Below, in pieces: positions 1 through 10,759 of a DNA stretch of 64,000 nucleotides. Under the pieces are notes generated by a model, which had not been told where the DNA came from, searched no databases, and saw nothing but the letters and a program-made list of their open reading frames with translations. The stretch spans positions 326,080,919 to 326,144,918 of the forward strand of contig CM077643.1 of NCBI GenBank assembly GCA_039707465.1, given 5' to 3'. The DNA is from Rhabdophis nuchalis. Taxonomy: Eukaryota; Chordata; Lepidosauria; Squamata; Natricidae. Position 1 is the first letter of the stretch; every line of letters begins with the position of its first letter. The position numbers and the translations under genes were made by a program.

Positions 1-1542
1 GTCGGGCTTAATGGGGACCACAATTGGGGTCTCCCATTTCGCCTGATCGACGGGTTCGAGCACGCCCTGCGCCACCAATCGATCCAATTCCGCTTCAACC
101 TTGGGCTTCAGCGCGAACGGCAGCCTGCGGGCCTTCAAGCGGACTGGAGCAACCTGGGGGTCCAAATTTAGGGAAACTGGAGTGCCTTTGTACGTTCCTA
201 AGCTGCCATCAAAGACGTCGTTGAACTCTCTGATAACTTCGTCTACCGGAGAATTGGCTGGCACGCTGTGTACTCCTTGGACTGACAGTCCCAAGGCTGG
301 AAACCAGTCCAATCCGATCAAGGCAGCTAGGGGTTTGGCCACTACCAGGATGGGAAGGGATCCGTGGAAGGGGCCGTAGTCTACTCTCACTCTGTGCAGA
401 CCTAGAATGGGAATTTGTGAGCCCTGGTAATCTTTCAGGATCGTCGCTGTGGGGCCGAGATCCCGCTTCCTGAGCTTGGGGCAAAGCTTAACTAAATGCG
501 CCCAGGACATGAGTGATCTAGAGGACCCTGAATCTATTTCCATTTTTACCCCCACCCCCTCTAAGCAAACCACTGTTGACAGTCTCCTACTCTCTGCCTG
601 GTCGTAGCTTAGAGCTGGGGGCATCTCCGCCAGCGCGAAGCAGTCGGTCGGCTGTGGCTGGTAGCGTCCTGAACACTTCTGCGACCCTCGTTGTCCTGGT
701 GGAACGGTTCTGGAGGCGACAGCTGGCGTTGTCGCTGGAGTGGCAGCACGGCACACAGCTGCTAGGTGTCCTTTCCTGCCACATCTGCGGCACACCGATG
801 CCTTGAATGGGCACTCTGGTCTCTGGTGGGCCCTTCCGCAGCCTAGGCAGTTCCCGGACTTCTGCTGCGGTGTGAATGCGCGATTCAGCATGCGCCCGGT
901 CACCCTCATGCAGTCCCCACGGTCTTCCTCCTCCAGCTCATCCAGCGGCGCTATTTCGTCTACCAGACACGCTCGCGGAGTGGGGAAAAGAGGAGGGCGC
1001 GCGCGGCCCATGTCGGATGTGGAGATCTCCGACAATTCTGTCGCGCGTGCTTCTTCCACCGCTTGCTCGAGAGTCAGGACAGTTTTTGAAAGCAAGCGGC
1101 GCTTTAGGCGGATGTCTCTTACACCGCATACAAACTGCTCCAGTAGGGATTCCTCCAGGAAGCCAGCAGGGAACTCGCAGGGGATTGCGGTCGCTCTCAA
1201 TTTCTGCAGGAACTCGGCTACCGACTGTTGCGGCTGTTGCACACATTGCCTGAATGCATAGCGATGCGCTATGCGGGAAGGTGCCGGCGCGTAGTGTGCT
1301 CTCAGGCGGCCCAGGAGATCGTCCCATGGCACTTCGTGCACCGCTGCGGGTGCTGCTATGGTTCGGGCGGTAGCAAACAATTCAGGGCCGCCGCACTGGA
1401 GGAATAGGCTCAGCTTCCTGGCAGGCGCGAGTTCGCCGTAGTCGCTGGCTATCAAGAAGCACTCGAACCGGGCTAAGAAGGAAGCCCATTGTTCCTTCAT
1501 CGGGTCGAACGGTGCAAACGGAGGCATTGTCGCCGTAGCCAT
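1..1542 (-). CDS. Ty3/Gypsy (mag-like) gag-protease-RT polyprotein, N-terminal part, open at window edge
   Basis: Reading the minus strand from the ATG at 1542 gives 514 codons without a stop down to base 1, so the frame continues outside the window. Gag covers about residues 1-225. Two zinc knuckles follow: a variant C232-X2-C235-X3-H239-X4-C244 and a canonical C251-X2-C254-X4-H259-X4-C264. A retropepsin active site, Asp-Ser-Gly, lies at 337-339 after a Met-Glu-Ile stretch. From about residue 460 the sequence resembles the start of a Gypsy reverse transcriptase (ALKPKVEAELDRL, then GVLEPV). Gag and pol appear to share one frame with no frameshift. The gag pattern FVCGVRD and the RT entry resemble the mag/K02A2.6-like group, judged from memory of the family. 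The protein packages RNA, matures by proteolysis and copies the element. The lack of stops suggests a young copy. Integrase and the 3' LTR are not visible. Confidence 0.88.
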   Translation of the reverse strand, partial: MATATMPPFAPFDPMKEQWASFLARFECFLIASDYGELAPARKLSLFLQCGGPELFATARTIAAPAAVHEVPWDDLLGRLRAHYAPAPSRIAHRYAFRQCVQQPQQSVAEFLQKLRATAIPCEFPAGFLEESLLEQFVCGVRDIRLKRRLLSKTVLTLEQAVEEARATELSEISTSDMGRARPPLFPTPRACLVDEIAPLDELEEEDRGDCMRVTGRMLNRAFTPQQKSGNCLGCGRAHQRPECPFKASVCRRCGRKGHLAAVCRAATPATTPAVASRTVPPGQRGSQKCSGRYQPQPTDCFALAEMPPALSYDQAESRRLSTVVCLEGVGVKMEIDSGSSRSLMSWAHLVKLCPKLRKRDLGPTATILKDYQGSQIPILGLHRVRVDYGPFHGSLPILVVAKPLAALIGLDWFPALGLSVQGVHSVPANSPVDEVIREFNDVFDGSLGTYKGTPVSLNLDPQVAPVRLKARRLPFALKPKVEAELDRLVAQGVLEPVDQAKWETPIVVPIKPD

Positions 1543-1618
1543 GGTGAGGCTGTGCGTCGCGCTGCGCTCTGTTGTTGAAGTATTCGTTACCCGTTGCGTT
1601 CTAAGGCCACGGCCTGAA

Positions 1619-1635
1619 TCCCACCCTCGTCGCCA
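1619..1635 (-). promoter_or_regulatory. Primer-binding site of the Gypsy element
   Basis: On the minus strand, one base after the LTR end, lies TGGCGACGAGGGTGGGA. It starts with TGG, as expected for a site pairing with the CCA end of a tRNA primer. The matching tRNA was not identified. Its place between LTR and gag fixes the orientation of the element. Confidence 0.75.
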
Positions 1636-1636
1636 G

Positions 1637-1935
1637 TGTTAGATCAGACAAAGGATTCCGACTCAGGCATGGTCAAAACAACAGGAACGTTTATTCACAC
1701 TATTTACAACACACACAAGATTCAACTGGCAAGGTTTCTTCTCTGGCAACCTCTTATATAGAGTTACCAGGCAGGAAACTCCTAGCAATGCACTTGCAAC
1801 ATTGTAACTCCTTTCCAGACAGATTCCAGACAGCTTGTCTCTGTTAATCACTGCAGCTGCTGGCTCAGCTCCGGAATGCGGTGACTCATAGGTTACCAGA
1901 CGAGCTGTCTGGGACATAGGCTTGGGGACTCAACA
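1637..1935 (-). repeat. 5' LTR of the Gypsy element (about 299 bp)
   Basis: In element orientation the LTR begins TGTTGAGTCC and ends GATCTAACA, so the termini form the short inverted repeat TGTT/AACA. A TATA-type sequence TATATAAGAG sits near 1752-1761 and an AATAAA poly(A) signal at 1690-1695, so U3, R and U5 come in the normal order. The LTR ends one base before the primer-binding site. Bases 1936-1940 (gcaat) would be one copy of a target duplication, but the partner lies outside the window. Confidence 0.8.
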
Positions 1936-2841
1936 GCAATTTAAATCCAAACCTTTCAGTTACCAGTCACATCAAATCTGAATTACTCCAAGCATTAAAA
2001 TAAAGAAATAGAATACCAAATTCAGATATTAGCAAAATGTGACCAGGAAAGGAACTTTCAGGTTTCTGCATATAATATATCAGCTGTATATAGCAAAGAA
2101 TTATATTCTGCTTTCTCAAATATCTTATGGTTCAAGCAGGACATTTTTGAGGCAGATTTACGAAGAAAGAACAGGACATTCTGTTATGGGACACATGACA
2201 GATTTAAGCAGGAAGAAAGCATACCAATAGTAATCACATGTAGCCTTGGAAAGAATAAAACATGTACAACACTTTGGGAATAAGTTAAAATATATCTTAG
2301 GTGTACCCCAGTGCTGCCATACAGATTTTTTTTGTCTTCTCCCCCTAACAGTTATCTCAATCAACTATATTAATAAAGACAGATTATTCATTCCTAAACT
2401 GAGAAATGCCCACCTGCATCATGAGACCAAATCAGTGCTCCTCAATCTTAATCAAGCAGATTTCATCTCAGAAAAGGTGGCTGGGATTGCTCTTCAATTA
2501 ACTACAATCTCTGATAAATCTTCCAAATCACTACCAAGGAAAGAAATTATTCTGCATTTTTTCTTACTACTTCACTTTTCCATTTAGCTGAAGTGATGGT
2601 TTGTTTTAGAAATGATTTGATAAGTTTCTATAAAGGGACAGTGATGTCCTTACCTTGCTACATGCTGGCTGCAAACTACAAGATGATCATTGGGTGTATA
2701 TATGATATACTGTCTTTCGGTGCCCAATTATTTTTTCCAGCAGGCTGCACCTTTGATCCCAAGGGATAGGTTCAAGAGGGAACTCTTCCCATTGACTTTC
2801 AAATTGGGAAATATGGCAGTTAGAGAAGGCTTAGAGTGATG
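1936..2841. other. AT-rich sequence, no feature recognised
   Basis: Short frames occur on both strands but none shows a domain or a repeat signature. No gene or RNA is supported here. Confidence 0.6.
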
Positions 2842-2849
2842 ATATACAC

Positions 2850-3266
2850 TAGCAGTCCCCAACCTTTCCACCTTGGCAGCCTGGCCTGGCGCGGGAAGGG
2901 CAGAGGTATGAGTGGTAGGCATGTTTGCACAGCTCCATTTGTCTGAGCGCACCTCATTTGCACAAACAGAGCCAGGCGGAAGCCCTCTCTGCTCAAGCGA
3001 GTGGAGCTACATGCATGAGCACAAGCGCCATCTGCTCAAGTACCCTCCCTCATCCAAGTGGAGCTTCGTGCTTGAGGACGAGGACCCAGCGTTCACATGA
3101 ATGGAGTTTCACATGCACGCTTGCCTGCCACTTGCGCAAGTGGGGCTTCACATGAATGTGTTTGCCCATTGCCTACAGGGCCCCATTGCAGTTTCAAACA
3201 GGCTACAGCCTGGGTGTTGTGAACCCCGGCGGTAGTGGGCCACACCCTGGGGGTTGGCCCCCCCTG
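2850..3266. mobile_element. hAT-type non-autonomous element, family C
   Basis: The ends are TAGCAGTCCCCAACC and a degraded GGTTGG-CCCCCCCTG, matching the hAT-like inverted terminus CAGTGGTCCCCAACC with a few changes. An exact 8-bp duplication, ATATACAC, flanks it at 2842-2849 and 3267-3274. The interior is CpG-rich and non-coding, with repeated motifs of the type 'gcacaagtggagcttcatg'. A shorter relative lies at 20891-21089. It carries no transposase. Confidence 0.82.
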
Positions 3267-3274
3267 ATATACAC

Positions 3275-4885
3275 AATTGTATATAACAGTTGCAGCAACC
3301 TATACTCAACTGTCTACAATAATGAAGTGAGTTCAAAGAAGATTCAAAAGAAATTCTCAAGTACCTGACAACAGGTGCTCCTTTAGCAAAGACTTTATTA
3401 AATCTGAAATGATCAATGGAGAATAAGGATCTAACTCTTATGGTCAAAGTTGTCAGCTAAGCCCCACCAGTGCATATTCTCCAAAAGGATGACACAAGAG
3501 GAACTATAATGTCATGAATATTTAATGAAATGTTCACCTCACCCCCACCCAAAAATGATAACATAGTAATTTAGTCTACTACGTACATACAAAGTAAGTA
3601 AATCAAAAGTTAAACATGCGCTGAACATGACAAAATGCAGATCACAACAGATGGTTTTATTTCAGAACTATAGTTGATTCTATGGATTCTGATTTATCAT
3701 ATTAATTGTCATATTGCTTGGAAATGATGGAAACTAAAGTCCAGCACATCTGGAAAAAGCTGCTAGTATTTTCTAAAAAAAACCCAACCTTCCCCCCCCC
3801 CTTCTTATTGCTTTAGATTATTTTAGCCATATCATCATGCAATTATACAATTTAAAGTCCTTTCATTGATTCTTCATTTATCTACAGATTTTACTGAAAT
3901 ACATTTATTATAAGTTTAAAGAGGCAGATGCAAGTTGACAGCTTCAGCTGTAGAAAACTACAACACGTGCAAATTTGTTTTAGAACAACACTTAAAACAT
4001 ACTTATGTGAAATTAGATTAAGCAAACGCAGTTGGGTTTAATTAATGGTGCCCCACATAATCATCAAAGATGGGACAGAAATTTAAAATGAGAAGCAAAC
4101 TCAAAAGATACCCTGCTTGAGATTAAGTATGAAAAAAATGTCATACATTTACAGATGTAATGAAAATGGAATTGATAGGAAATTGGGAATAAACCTTACT
4201 AGACCCCATAATTTTTCTGCATTTTATATGTTAAAATTTGCTACATAGTAGTTTTCAAATTCATCAGTAAAGTATTACGTTGGAATTTATAAAGTCCCGA
4301 AACAGGACTTGCATCAGCCTCTGATGCCCTTGGAAAACCTCCAGGATCTTGAAACCTCAGTAGGCTGACCTTGGTTGCTCCTCTTGACACCACCAATCCT
4401 TTTTGAAAAGAAAATCCCAACATAGGACTTCAGTGAGTATTTCAGGGCACTACGATCCAATTGGCATTTTAATGTCTCACCATGCTGTAAAGCACTAGGT
4501 AAGGGATCCTGTATAGCTCAGGGGACATTTCTAGTGAGCTTTGCTTTGGCTGATGCCAGCAAACTCAGGGAGTGTCAAAAAATAGAGCAAGATCTGAAAA
4601 GGGAGCTGAAAGGTGACTTTGTTCACCCCAGTTCTATATTCCTTGCGCAGAAAGTTAGCACCCACCCCTCTCCTAGAAGAATGAAATATTCTAGGAAATA
4701 TTAAAAAGGCAGAATATTATATGTCCCTGGATGAAAAAAGGAGAAATATGTTTTTAAAGACAAAGAGCAGCTCTCTGCAGCTCCCTACCCCCAGCAGATA
4801 TTTGGTGCATATTAAGACCGGGCCAGCCTATCTACAAGACAATTAGAACTTCAGATCCAGAGTGATGGGATTAAGACATGGCCCT
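3275..4885. other. Unique-looking AT-rich sequence
   Basis: No coding, RNA or clear transposon signal was seen. There is a C homopolymer near 3793-3802. Confidence 0.55.
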
Positions 4886-4889
4886 GAGG

Positions 4890-5687
4890 ACATACTAGGA
4901 TTAGTTATAGTTTATAGTTATAGTTATAAAGTAGTTATAGTTTATTTGATTTATATACCGTACCCTTTCCCAAAAAGGGACTCGGGGCGGTGCACAGGCA
5001 ATTTAAAAAACATATATAAACAACAATATACAAAATATAAAACCAAATTAAATTAATATCCCTGTGCTAAAAATTTAAATACATTAAAACAATCCCTAAA
5101 ACCAATTTAAAACAATTTAACTGCAGACTATGGGCTGGGTGATGTAAGTTAGGCCAGGCCGGCCTGTTGGAAAAAATAAGTTTTAAGGTTCTGGCGGAAG
5201 GAGCGGAGATCCGTGATCGTTCTCCGTTTCGGGGGGGTAAGTCGTTCCAGAGAGTTGGGCCCTCCACAGAGAAGGCCCTTCCCCTGGGCGTCGCCCGCTG
5301 GCATTGCCTAGTGGACGGCACCCGGAGAAGTCCCTCTCTGTGGGAGCGAATCGGCCGAAGGGATGTATGGGGCAGGATGCGATCCCGAAGATAACTAGGT
5401 CCCGTGCCATGGAGTGCTTTGAAGATGATAGTCAACACCTTGAAGCGCACCCGAAAGACCACAGGCAGCCAGTGCAGCTCGCGCAGGAGCGGTGTTACAT
5501 GGGAGCATCTAGGAGCTCCCATAATTGCCTGCGCGGCTGCGTTCTGAACTAACTGTAGTCTTCAGGTGCACCTCAAGGGAAGCCCCATGTAGAGAGCATT
5601 GCAGTAGTCTATACGGGATGTCACGAGCGCATGGGTGACTGTGCGAAGGGCGTCCCGGTCCAATAAGGGCCGCAACTGATTAGCCCT
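4890..5687 (-). pseudogene. 5'-truncated L2-like LINE tail
   Basis: The minus strand at 5067-5522 encodes 151 residues matching the C-terminus of the intact LINE at 54405-57284 ([24 protein letters not shown], then LWNDLPPRN). The 3' UTR carries the family box with GGGACTCGGGGCGG near 4978. The tail is an irregular TTATAG repeat at 4899-4950. The frame starts inside the RT/C-terminal region, so this is a dead 5'-truncated copy. Homology seems to stop near 5687, at the 'ccgcaactg' motif also found near 54926. Confidence 0.88.
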
Positions 5688-5689
5688 CT

Positions 5690-7115
5690 ACTATCTAGCA
5701 CTGCATTGCAAAATCACCTGGGAACATTACATCACCCAGCCAACCAAACTTAATCCAGACAACCTAAAAAGTTAGGGAGACTGACAACCAATAGAATACA
5801 TTTCTTGCACAGGAACAGGAAGCTCAAGAGCAAGGCTCAAGAGAGGGTATAAGTACTCCTCTCTCTCAACTCCATGTGGTCAGATACTCAGAATCACACC
5901 TGCTTGATGGTTCTGCTTCACCATTAACCCATTTTTCCAATCAGCCTTCATGTTTCCAGTGTCTTTCTCTCCACTTGGAACTGAATCCAGATGGACATTT
6001 TTTCCTGCATGCATTGAGGCATCATCTCGCCATTCAGAAGTGGAATGGACATTTGTAGCTTGTATATTTTAGTGAAAGAAGTAGTGGATTGAACTGGAAT
6101 GATGTCTGTTAAGCGGAAAAATAATGGAATTTGTTAAAAAAAATATTGCAGTTGAGAGTTTATTTATTAATTATTTCTGAACCACCCATCTCCCTCGGAG
6201 AATTTACTGCACTCCCAGAATAAAAGTTTCATCTTGAAAAAACGACATCTGTTTAGATCATCTAAACAAATAATCATAAAGGACTTTTTTTTTGAAAGCT
6301 TGTATTTTTCCATATATCAGTGAACATAACATTACAGTAGGCATATATTGTATTTCTGCTTCTTTCAAACTTTCCCCAAGCTGTAATTTAGGAGTTGATA
6401 ACCACATTCTGAATTTTGAATCAATAATGCATGTTTGTTCATATGAGGCTTATGGTTTCTTTCAGCTCTTAGTCCTGGACGTGAAATGTTCCAGTGACAA
6501 ACCCCACAGATTCAGCAATGCAGTGTTTTCTTTCCTTGCTTAAATGACATGTCAATGATAAAGATTTAAACAAGAAGAAAATGTATCTCCCAAGTCTGAT
6601 ATGGAACATCATCAATTATGCAAAATGAGTGAATATTTAAAGAGTCTCTGAACTGTCTTTATTTATGGATCTTAAGCTGCCTTCTTTATACTTTATTGAT
6701 ATGTGCATTGTTAGGAAACATTTTATTAACTCCATGAGAAGTCGGAAAACAGAAATTGAGAGAATAAGGTTAGCAGACTGCTGCAGAAAAATGAACTAGT
6801 TGTTAAGATGCCAGTTTATATCAAGATTATTATAGGCATAGATCAACTTCCCCAACTCTTTTCTTCCAAATGTCCTGTACGACCATTTCCATCATTCCTA
6901 ATCACCAGGAATAGTACTAGAACATTGTAAATCAAGACATCTGTGGGGCATCTAAATATCATAAGGCACTGGCAGTGCTGCAGCTTATTATTTATTTATT
7001 ATTTAAAGTATGATGATAATATGACAGAAGAGAAGTAAACATATGTACACAGTCCACGTAATTATAAGTAAAACCTCTATGAGGGTACACCAGTGGGCTC
7101 ATAACTGGATAGCCA
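5690..7115. other. Sequence without recognised genes
   Basis: Mostly AT-rich unique sequence. Bases 6160-6215 (tttatttattaattatt, then a short CCACCCATCTCCCTCGG-like box) look like a very short L2-like LINE 3' end on the minus strand. Nothing else is supported. Confidence 0.45.
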
Positions 7116-7119
7116 GGTG

Positions 7120-7770
7120 ATCGCCTGTAGTGTTGCTTCATGCCTATCTTCTAGGGATCCAAAGAATGAAGGCAATATAGCACAACATGTTTAATAGTTT
7201 GCCTATCAGCATCACAATCACAATAACGGGAATCTTTCCATCTCAACTAATACAGGGCAGAGACATTTCTTCCAGTATCAATTCTGTTCAATTTTGATCG
7301 GACAAAGTGAGGCAGGATAAAACCAGGTGGTTTGGTAGAGGGATCTCTAATGGTCAGGCTGCAAGAAGGTACCTTAGACCAGGGGTCTCCAACCTTTGCA
7401 ACGTTAAGTCTGAAGGACTTCAGCTCCCAGAATTCTCCAGCCAGCAAAGTCCTTCAGACTTAAAGTTGCAAAGGTTGGAGACCCCTGCCTTAGACCATTT
7501 CTCTCTCCAGACATTCTTGGGGTTAAATTGGATAGATGTTAAGTGAATAGCTGTTTTCTAAGCTGTCCCACAGGATTTCAATCGTGATGTTGCAGGAAAT
7601 GACCCAGTAGGTTTCACGTTTAATGTCCAATTCTCACTTTGCGTCCTGCAAAGCTTGGTGGAAGGCACCATTTTTTGAAGTAGCTTCTGGGGATCTTGAG
7701 AAAGGATGTCTTCTACACCGCTGAAGTTTGTTCTTTCGATTGTGAGATTGATATCATCGGCATAAATAAA
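7120..7770 (-). pseudogene. Decayed non-LTR retrotransposon with YADD reverse-transcriptase motif
   Basis: Reading the minus strand from about 7770 gives a YADDI-type catalytic box, then FKKWCLPPS. Further on, after several frameshifts and stops, comes LNRIDTGRN and a Cys-rich YCDCDADRQTIKHVV segment near 7190-7260. This order (YADD, thumb, LNRI/RTG, CDCG-HI-C) is typical of the C-terminal half of some vertebrate non-LTR elements. The MITE at 7380-7487 splits it. The clade is not certain; the assignment rests on recognised motif order only. Confidence 0.55.
7380..7487. mobile_element. Palindromic hAT-type MITE, family A
   Basis: The 108-bp element runs from CAGGGGTCTCCAACCTTTG to its reverse complement and can fold on itself along nearly its whole length. 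It contains the family motif ACTTCAGCTCCCAGAATTC. An exact 8-bp duplication, CCTTAGAC, lies at 7372-7379 and 7488-7495. It sits inside the decayed LINE. Confidence 0.92.
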
Positions 7771-7774
7771 TTTC

Positions 7775-8297
7775 CGAGAAACAGTTTCAGTGCTGCAGTT
7801 AGCTGAATATTTTAAAATGAGGCTTCTTATACATATTTATTAAGACTTTCAGATAGAAGTGCACATTCTGGGACTGTGTTATAACTGGAATTGTTGCCAC
7901 CACTACAACAGCTGCAATCTGATGATTCAGCAACACAATTTGTTTATTCTTAGTGAAGAGATTTTATCATAATATCAGAAAACCTTTCTTTTTTCTCAAT
8001 GCTATAAACGCCACGATAAGTCTTCTCCCACTCATATTTTACATATGTAATAAAAAATTAATAGCTCTCATATCTTTTCAAACTTTTGCCTGCTTAAGCC
8101 TCATACAAATTGAATGGCTGAAAGGAAATGATATCCTTTGGAATATAAGTTTAGTTTGGCTTCTTCATCCCTTTGCTTTTCACCAACAACCTCATTTAAA
8201 ATTATCACCCAGAGGAAACTGGAATATAATTTCTATTCAAGAATACTTTTAAAGCTTGTGTAAAAAAATTGGAAGCTGACATTATATTCTAAGAATG
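7775..8297. other. AT-rich sequence, no feature recognised
   Basis: A 99-codon plus-strand frame at 7953-8252 is rich in Ile, Leu and Phe, as expected from AT-rich DNA. It has no recognised motif, and I do not call it a gene. Confidence 0.5.
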
Positions 8298-8305
8298 CCA
8301 TAAAT

Positions 8306-8445
8306 CAGGGATGTCCAAACTTCGGAACTTTAAGACTTGTGGACTTCAACTCCCAGAATTCCCCAGCCAGCATAGGTATGCTGGCTGGGGAATTCTGGGA
8401 GTTGAAGTCCACAAGTCTTAAAGTTCCCAAGTTTGGACATCCCTG
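8306..8445. mobile_element. Palindromic hAT-type MITE, family A
   Basis: The ends are CAGGGATGTCCAAACTT and its inverted copy, and the two halves are almost perfect reverse complements. An exact 8-bp duplication, CCATAAAT, flanks it at 8298-8305 and 8446-8453. The overlapping frames on both strands are artefacts of the palindrome. Confidence 0.93.
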
Positions 8446-8453
8446 CCATAAAT

Positions 8454-9575
8454 GTTCATGCACTGATATAGAATTACACCTAATCAGCAGCTGCATATTG
8501 CAATTCTCCGTTTTGGGGGGAAAAAATTCTTTTGCAGACTCTCTGCATCAAGCACATTACATAAATAACCCTCTCTTAATCAGAAGCATTGGACTATATA
8601 GCTTCCATCATTTCATTAGGACTGCATGATGTAGGCATAACAGGCATTGTCTATGCAGTTTTACATACGTCTATTTTGCTTTGCTAATCATAGGAGAAGA
8701 GAAGTAAAGCAAGCACAACTCTTCAGCTACTAGAAATTAAATTTATTTATGGACTTCTCTTGACATCTCATTTTTCAATCTAGTCAGTTGGGATATGACT
8801 TCATAAGAACAGGCTTCAACTTTGCTAAGAAGTTGAGGGAGAAGGACATAACATTATTCCTAAAAACTTTCTGCCCTCACCCGTGAAATTCCACTTTCCT
8901 ATTTGCTTTCTCCACTGTTGATTTCCTGACGTAGGTTGGCAGAATATGTCTGAAAAAGAGCAGCAAGAGCAATAAATGGGTGCTTTTACAAAGAAAAAAA
9001 CCCAGTCAGAATGGGATCTCACCACTGCAGCTCAGCTGCCAAAATTCTAACTAGTCAATCCTGCTTCTCTTTAAAAAAAAAGAAAAATAAACAAACAAAC
9101 AGAAAGAAAGAAATATCCTCCTTGGGGACAGTATTAAGCTAGCATCTAACGTGTATTTTTCCCCTTACAGATTTGCAAAATAAACAAAAATAAAACCCCC
9201 AAAATAAACACATTCAAAATGTTGATTTATTTAAATATTCTTCTCTCATACTCTCCATTTTATTGAACCACACTCCTAGTAACTACATGGACATGTCTGG
9301 GTTATTTTCTTGGCAACGAGAGATTTGCCACTGCTGTTTTCCAGGATGTTTTTGACTTCTCACTCTAACGTAGAGCCCTGGGGTTTCCTAGCTCTCTCTC
9401 ATCAAAGTATTAACCAGCCCAGTATTGTTTACCTATTTGAAGAAAACTCAGGATCTGGGACATTTTTACAGGGACAGTGGTGGGGTGGGTAGGTGACAAA
9501 CACACTGATCCTTTTTTAGGTGTGTCACAACACACTGAGCATGTATGTCAGTCTGTCATTGCACGATCACAATTC
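8454..9575. other. Sequence without recognised genes
   Basis: AT-rich unique sequence. A short A-rich/(AAAC)(AAAG) low-complexity stretch lies at 9070-9112. No coding or RNA signal was found. Confidence 0.55.
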
Positions 9576-9577
9576 TA

Positions 9578-10188
9578 CCCTGTTTCCCTGAAAATAAGAC
9601 CTCCCTAGATAATAAGCCCAATCAGGCTTTTGAGTGCATGCTCTAAAATAAGCCCTCCCCCCAAAAATTGTTTGCAACACAGCAGCAGCCATGAGGTGAC
9701 TACGCTTGTCGCCTGCTGCACCTCAAAAATACTAAGACCTCCTCAAAACTAAGGCCAAGTAATAATAATAATTATTATTATTATTTAATTTCTTGACCGC
9801 TCCTCTCCCCACGGGGACTCGGAGCGGTGCACAGGGAAAACTAAAACCATAAATACAATACAATCAAAACAACATCTTAAAAACAAATTAAACAGTGCCT
9901 GTGCTAAAATACCCATTATAACTAAAATTCCCTATACAACTAAAACCCCATAGAGAGAGACTACCCCAGGCCGGCCAAGCAGAAAAAATATGTTTTTAAT
10001 TTCAGACGGAAGGAGCGGAGGTCTGTGATTGTTCTAATGTCGGGGGGAAGGTCATTCCAGAGGGCTGGGCCCATCACAGAGAGAGCCCTTCCCCTGGGTG
10101 TCGCCCGCTGACAAAGTCTAGTGGACGAAGTGCTTGTTTCGGGGGTCAAAAGAAAACAAGACCCTGTCTTATTTTCGGGGAAACATGG
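9578..10188. mobile_element. TA-flanked inverted-repeat DNA element, split by a LINE tail
   Basis: The left end CCTGTTTCCCTGAAAATAAG and the inverted right end CCATGTTTCCCCGAAAATAAG match over about 25 bases, each flanked by TA (9576-9577 and 10189-10190). TA duplications fit a Tc1/mariner-type mechanism. Internal 'aataagcccaatcagg' and 'aataagccctcccc' blocks repeat the end motif. A minus-strand L2-like tail (9757-10130) interrupts it. There is no transposase. Confidence 0.7.
9757..10130 (-). pseudogene. 5'-truncated L2-like LINE tail inside a DNA element
   Basis: The 3' tail is an AAT/ATT microsatellite at 9757-9786, followed by the family 3' UTR box (GGGGACTCGGAGCGG). The minus strand then encodes the shared C-terminal motif [19 protein letters not shown]. 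Homology ends at 'agtggac' near 10130. A short aagt repeat at both junctions may be its target duplication. Confidence 0.85.
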
Positions 10189-10492
10189 TAACTTTAACAA
10201 AATATCAGATTTCAACAAATACTTCTGATCTGGCTCAGCTAGAATCTGGTGCTTAGTGTGATCTAAAACCATTGGGGAGCTTTAAAGCTTTCCCCAGTGC
10301 CTTTACCTCCTTTGTAATTGGGAAATTCAGCCATAGTTTCCAATCTCTCACTTATGGGCAGTTGAATATGCAGTGTGAATAAGGGCACTAGCTTCATGAT
10401 GAATGCTTTCACTCATTAACTAGTTTGAAGACAACTTATAGCTATCTTCACTTCCATCAACCTCAACATTCAGAAAATTGGCAAACAGTATC

Positions 10493-10548
<56 letters not shown>

Positions 10549-10649
10549 CTTTATTGTCATTGTAAAAATTACAATGAAATTGGTTAATGGAAAAGTCTGC
10601 TGTGACACCAGGAGCTCAAAGCCGCTGCGCCTAAGCGCGCCGCCATCTT
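10493..10649 (-). mobile_element. Minimal retroelement: CpG-rich head plus short LINE-like tail
   Basis: On the minus strand the unit begins AAGATGGCGGCGCGCTTAGG (a YY1-like AAGATGGCGGC start). About 100 bases later it ends with the tail core ATTTTTACAATGACAATAAA, followed by a (TTA)n run seen as (AAT)n at 10493-10548. The same core, with an 11-bp target duplication, is found at 62333-62379. It has no coding capacity. It could be a deleted LINE or a small SINE. No clear duplication is seen for this copy. Confidence 0.5.
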
Positions 10650-10701
10650 GGAATATATGATCCCATCAGTCAATATCCTCCAGTTAACTAATGGAAAAAT
10701 G

Positions 10702-10743
10702 CATAGATAGACAGATAGACAGACAGACAGATAGACAGACAGA
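10702..10743. repeat. (GATA/GACA)n microsatellite
   Basis: Imperfect array of atag and acag units about 42 bases long. Confidence 0.9.
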
Positions 10744-10759
10744 ACGCCTTTGATCAGTA

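Noticed and set aside
740..1327. Several 100-170 codon plus- and minus-frame ORFs in the first 1.3 kb
   Set aside because: They are shadows of the minus-strand gag-pol frame, which shows zinc knuckles and a protease site.
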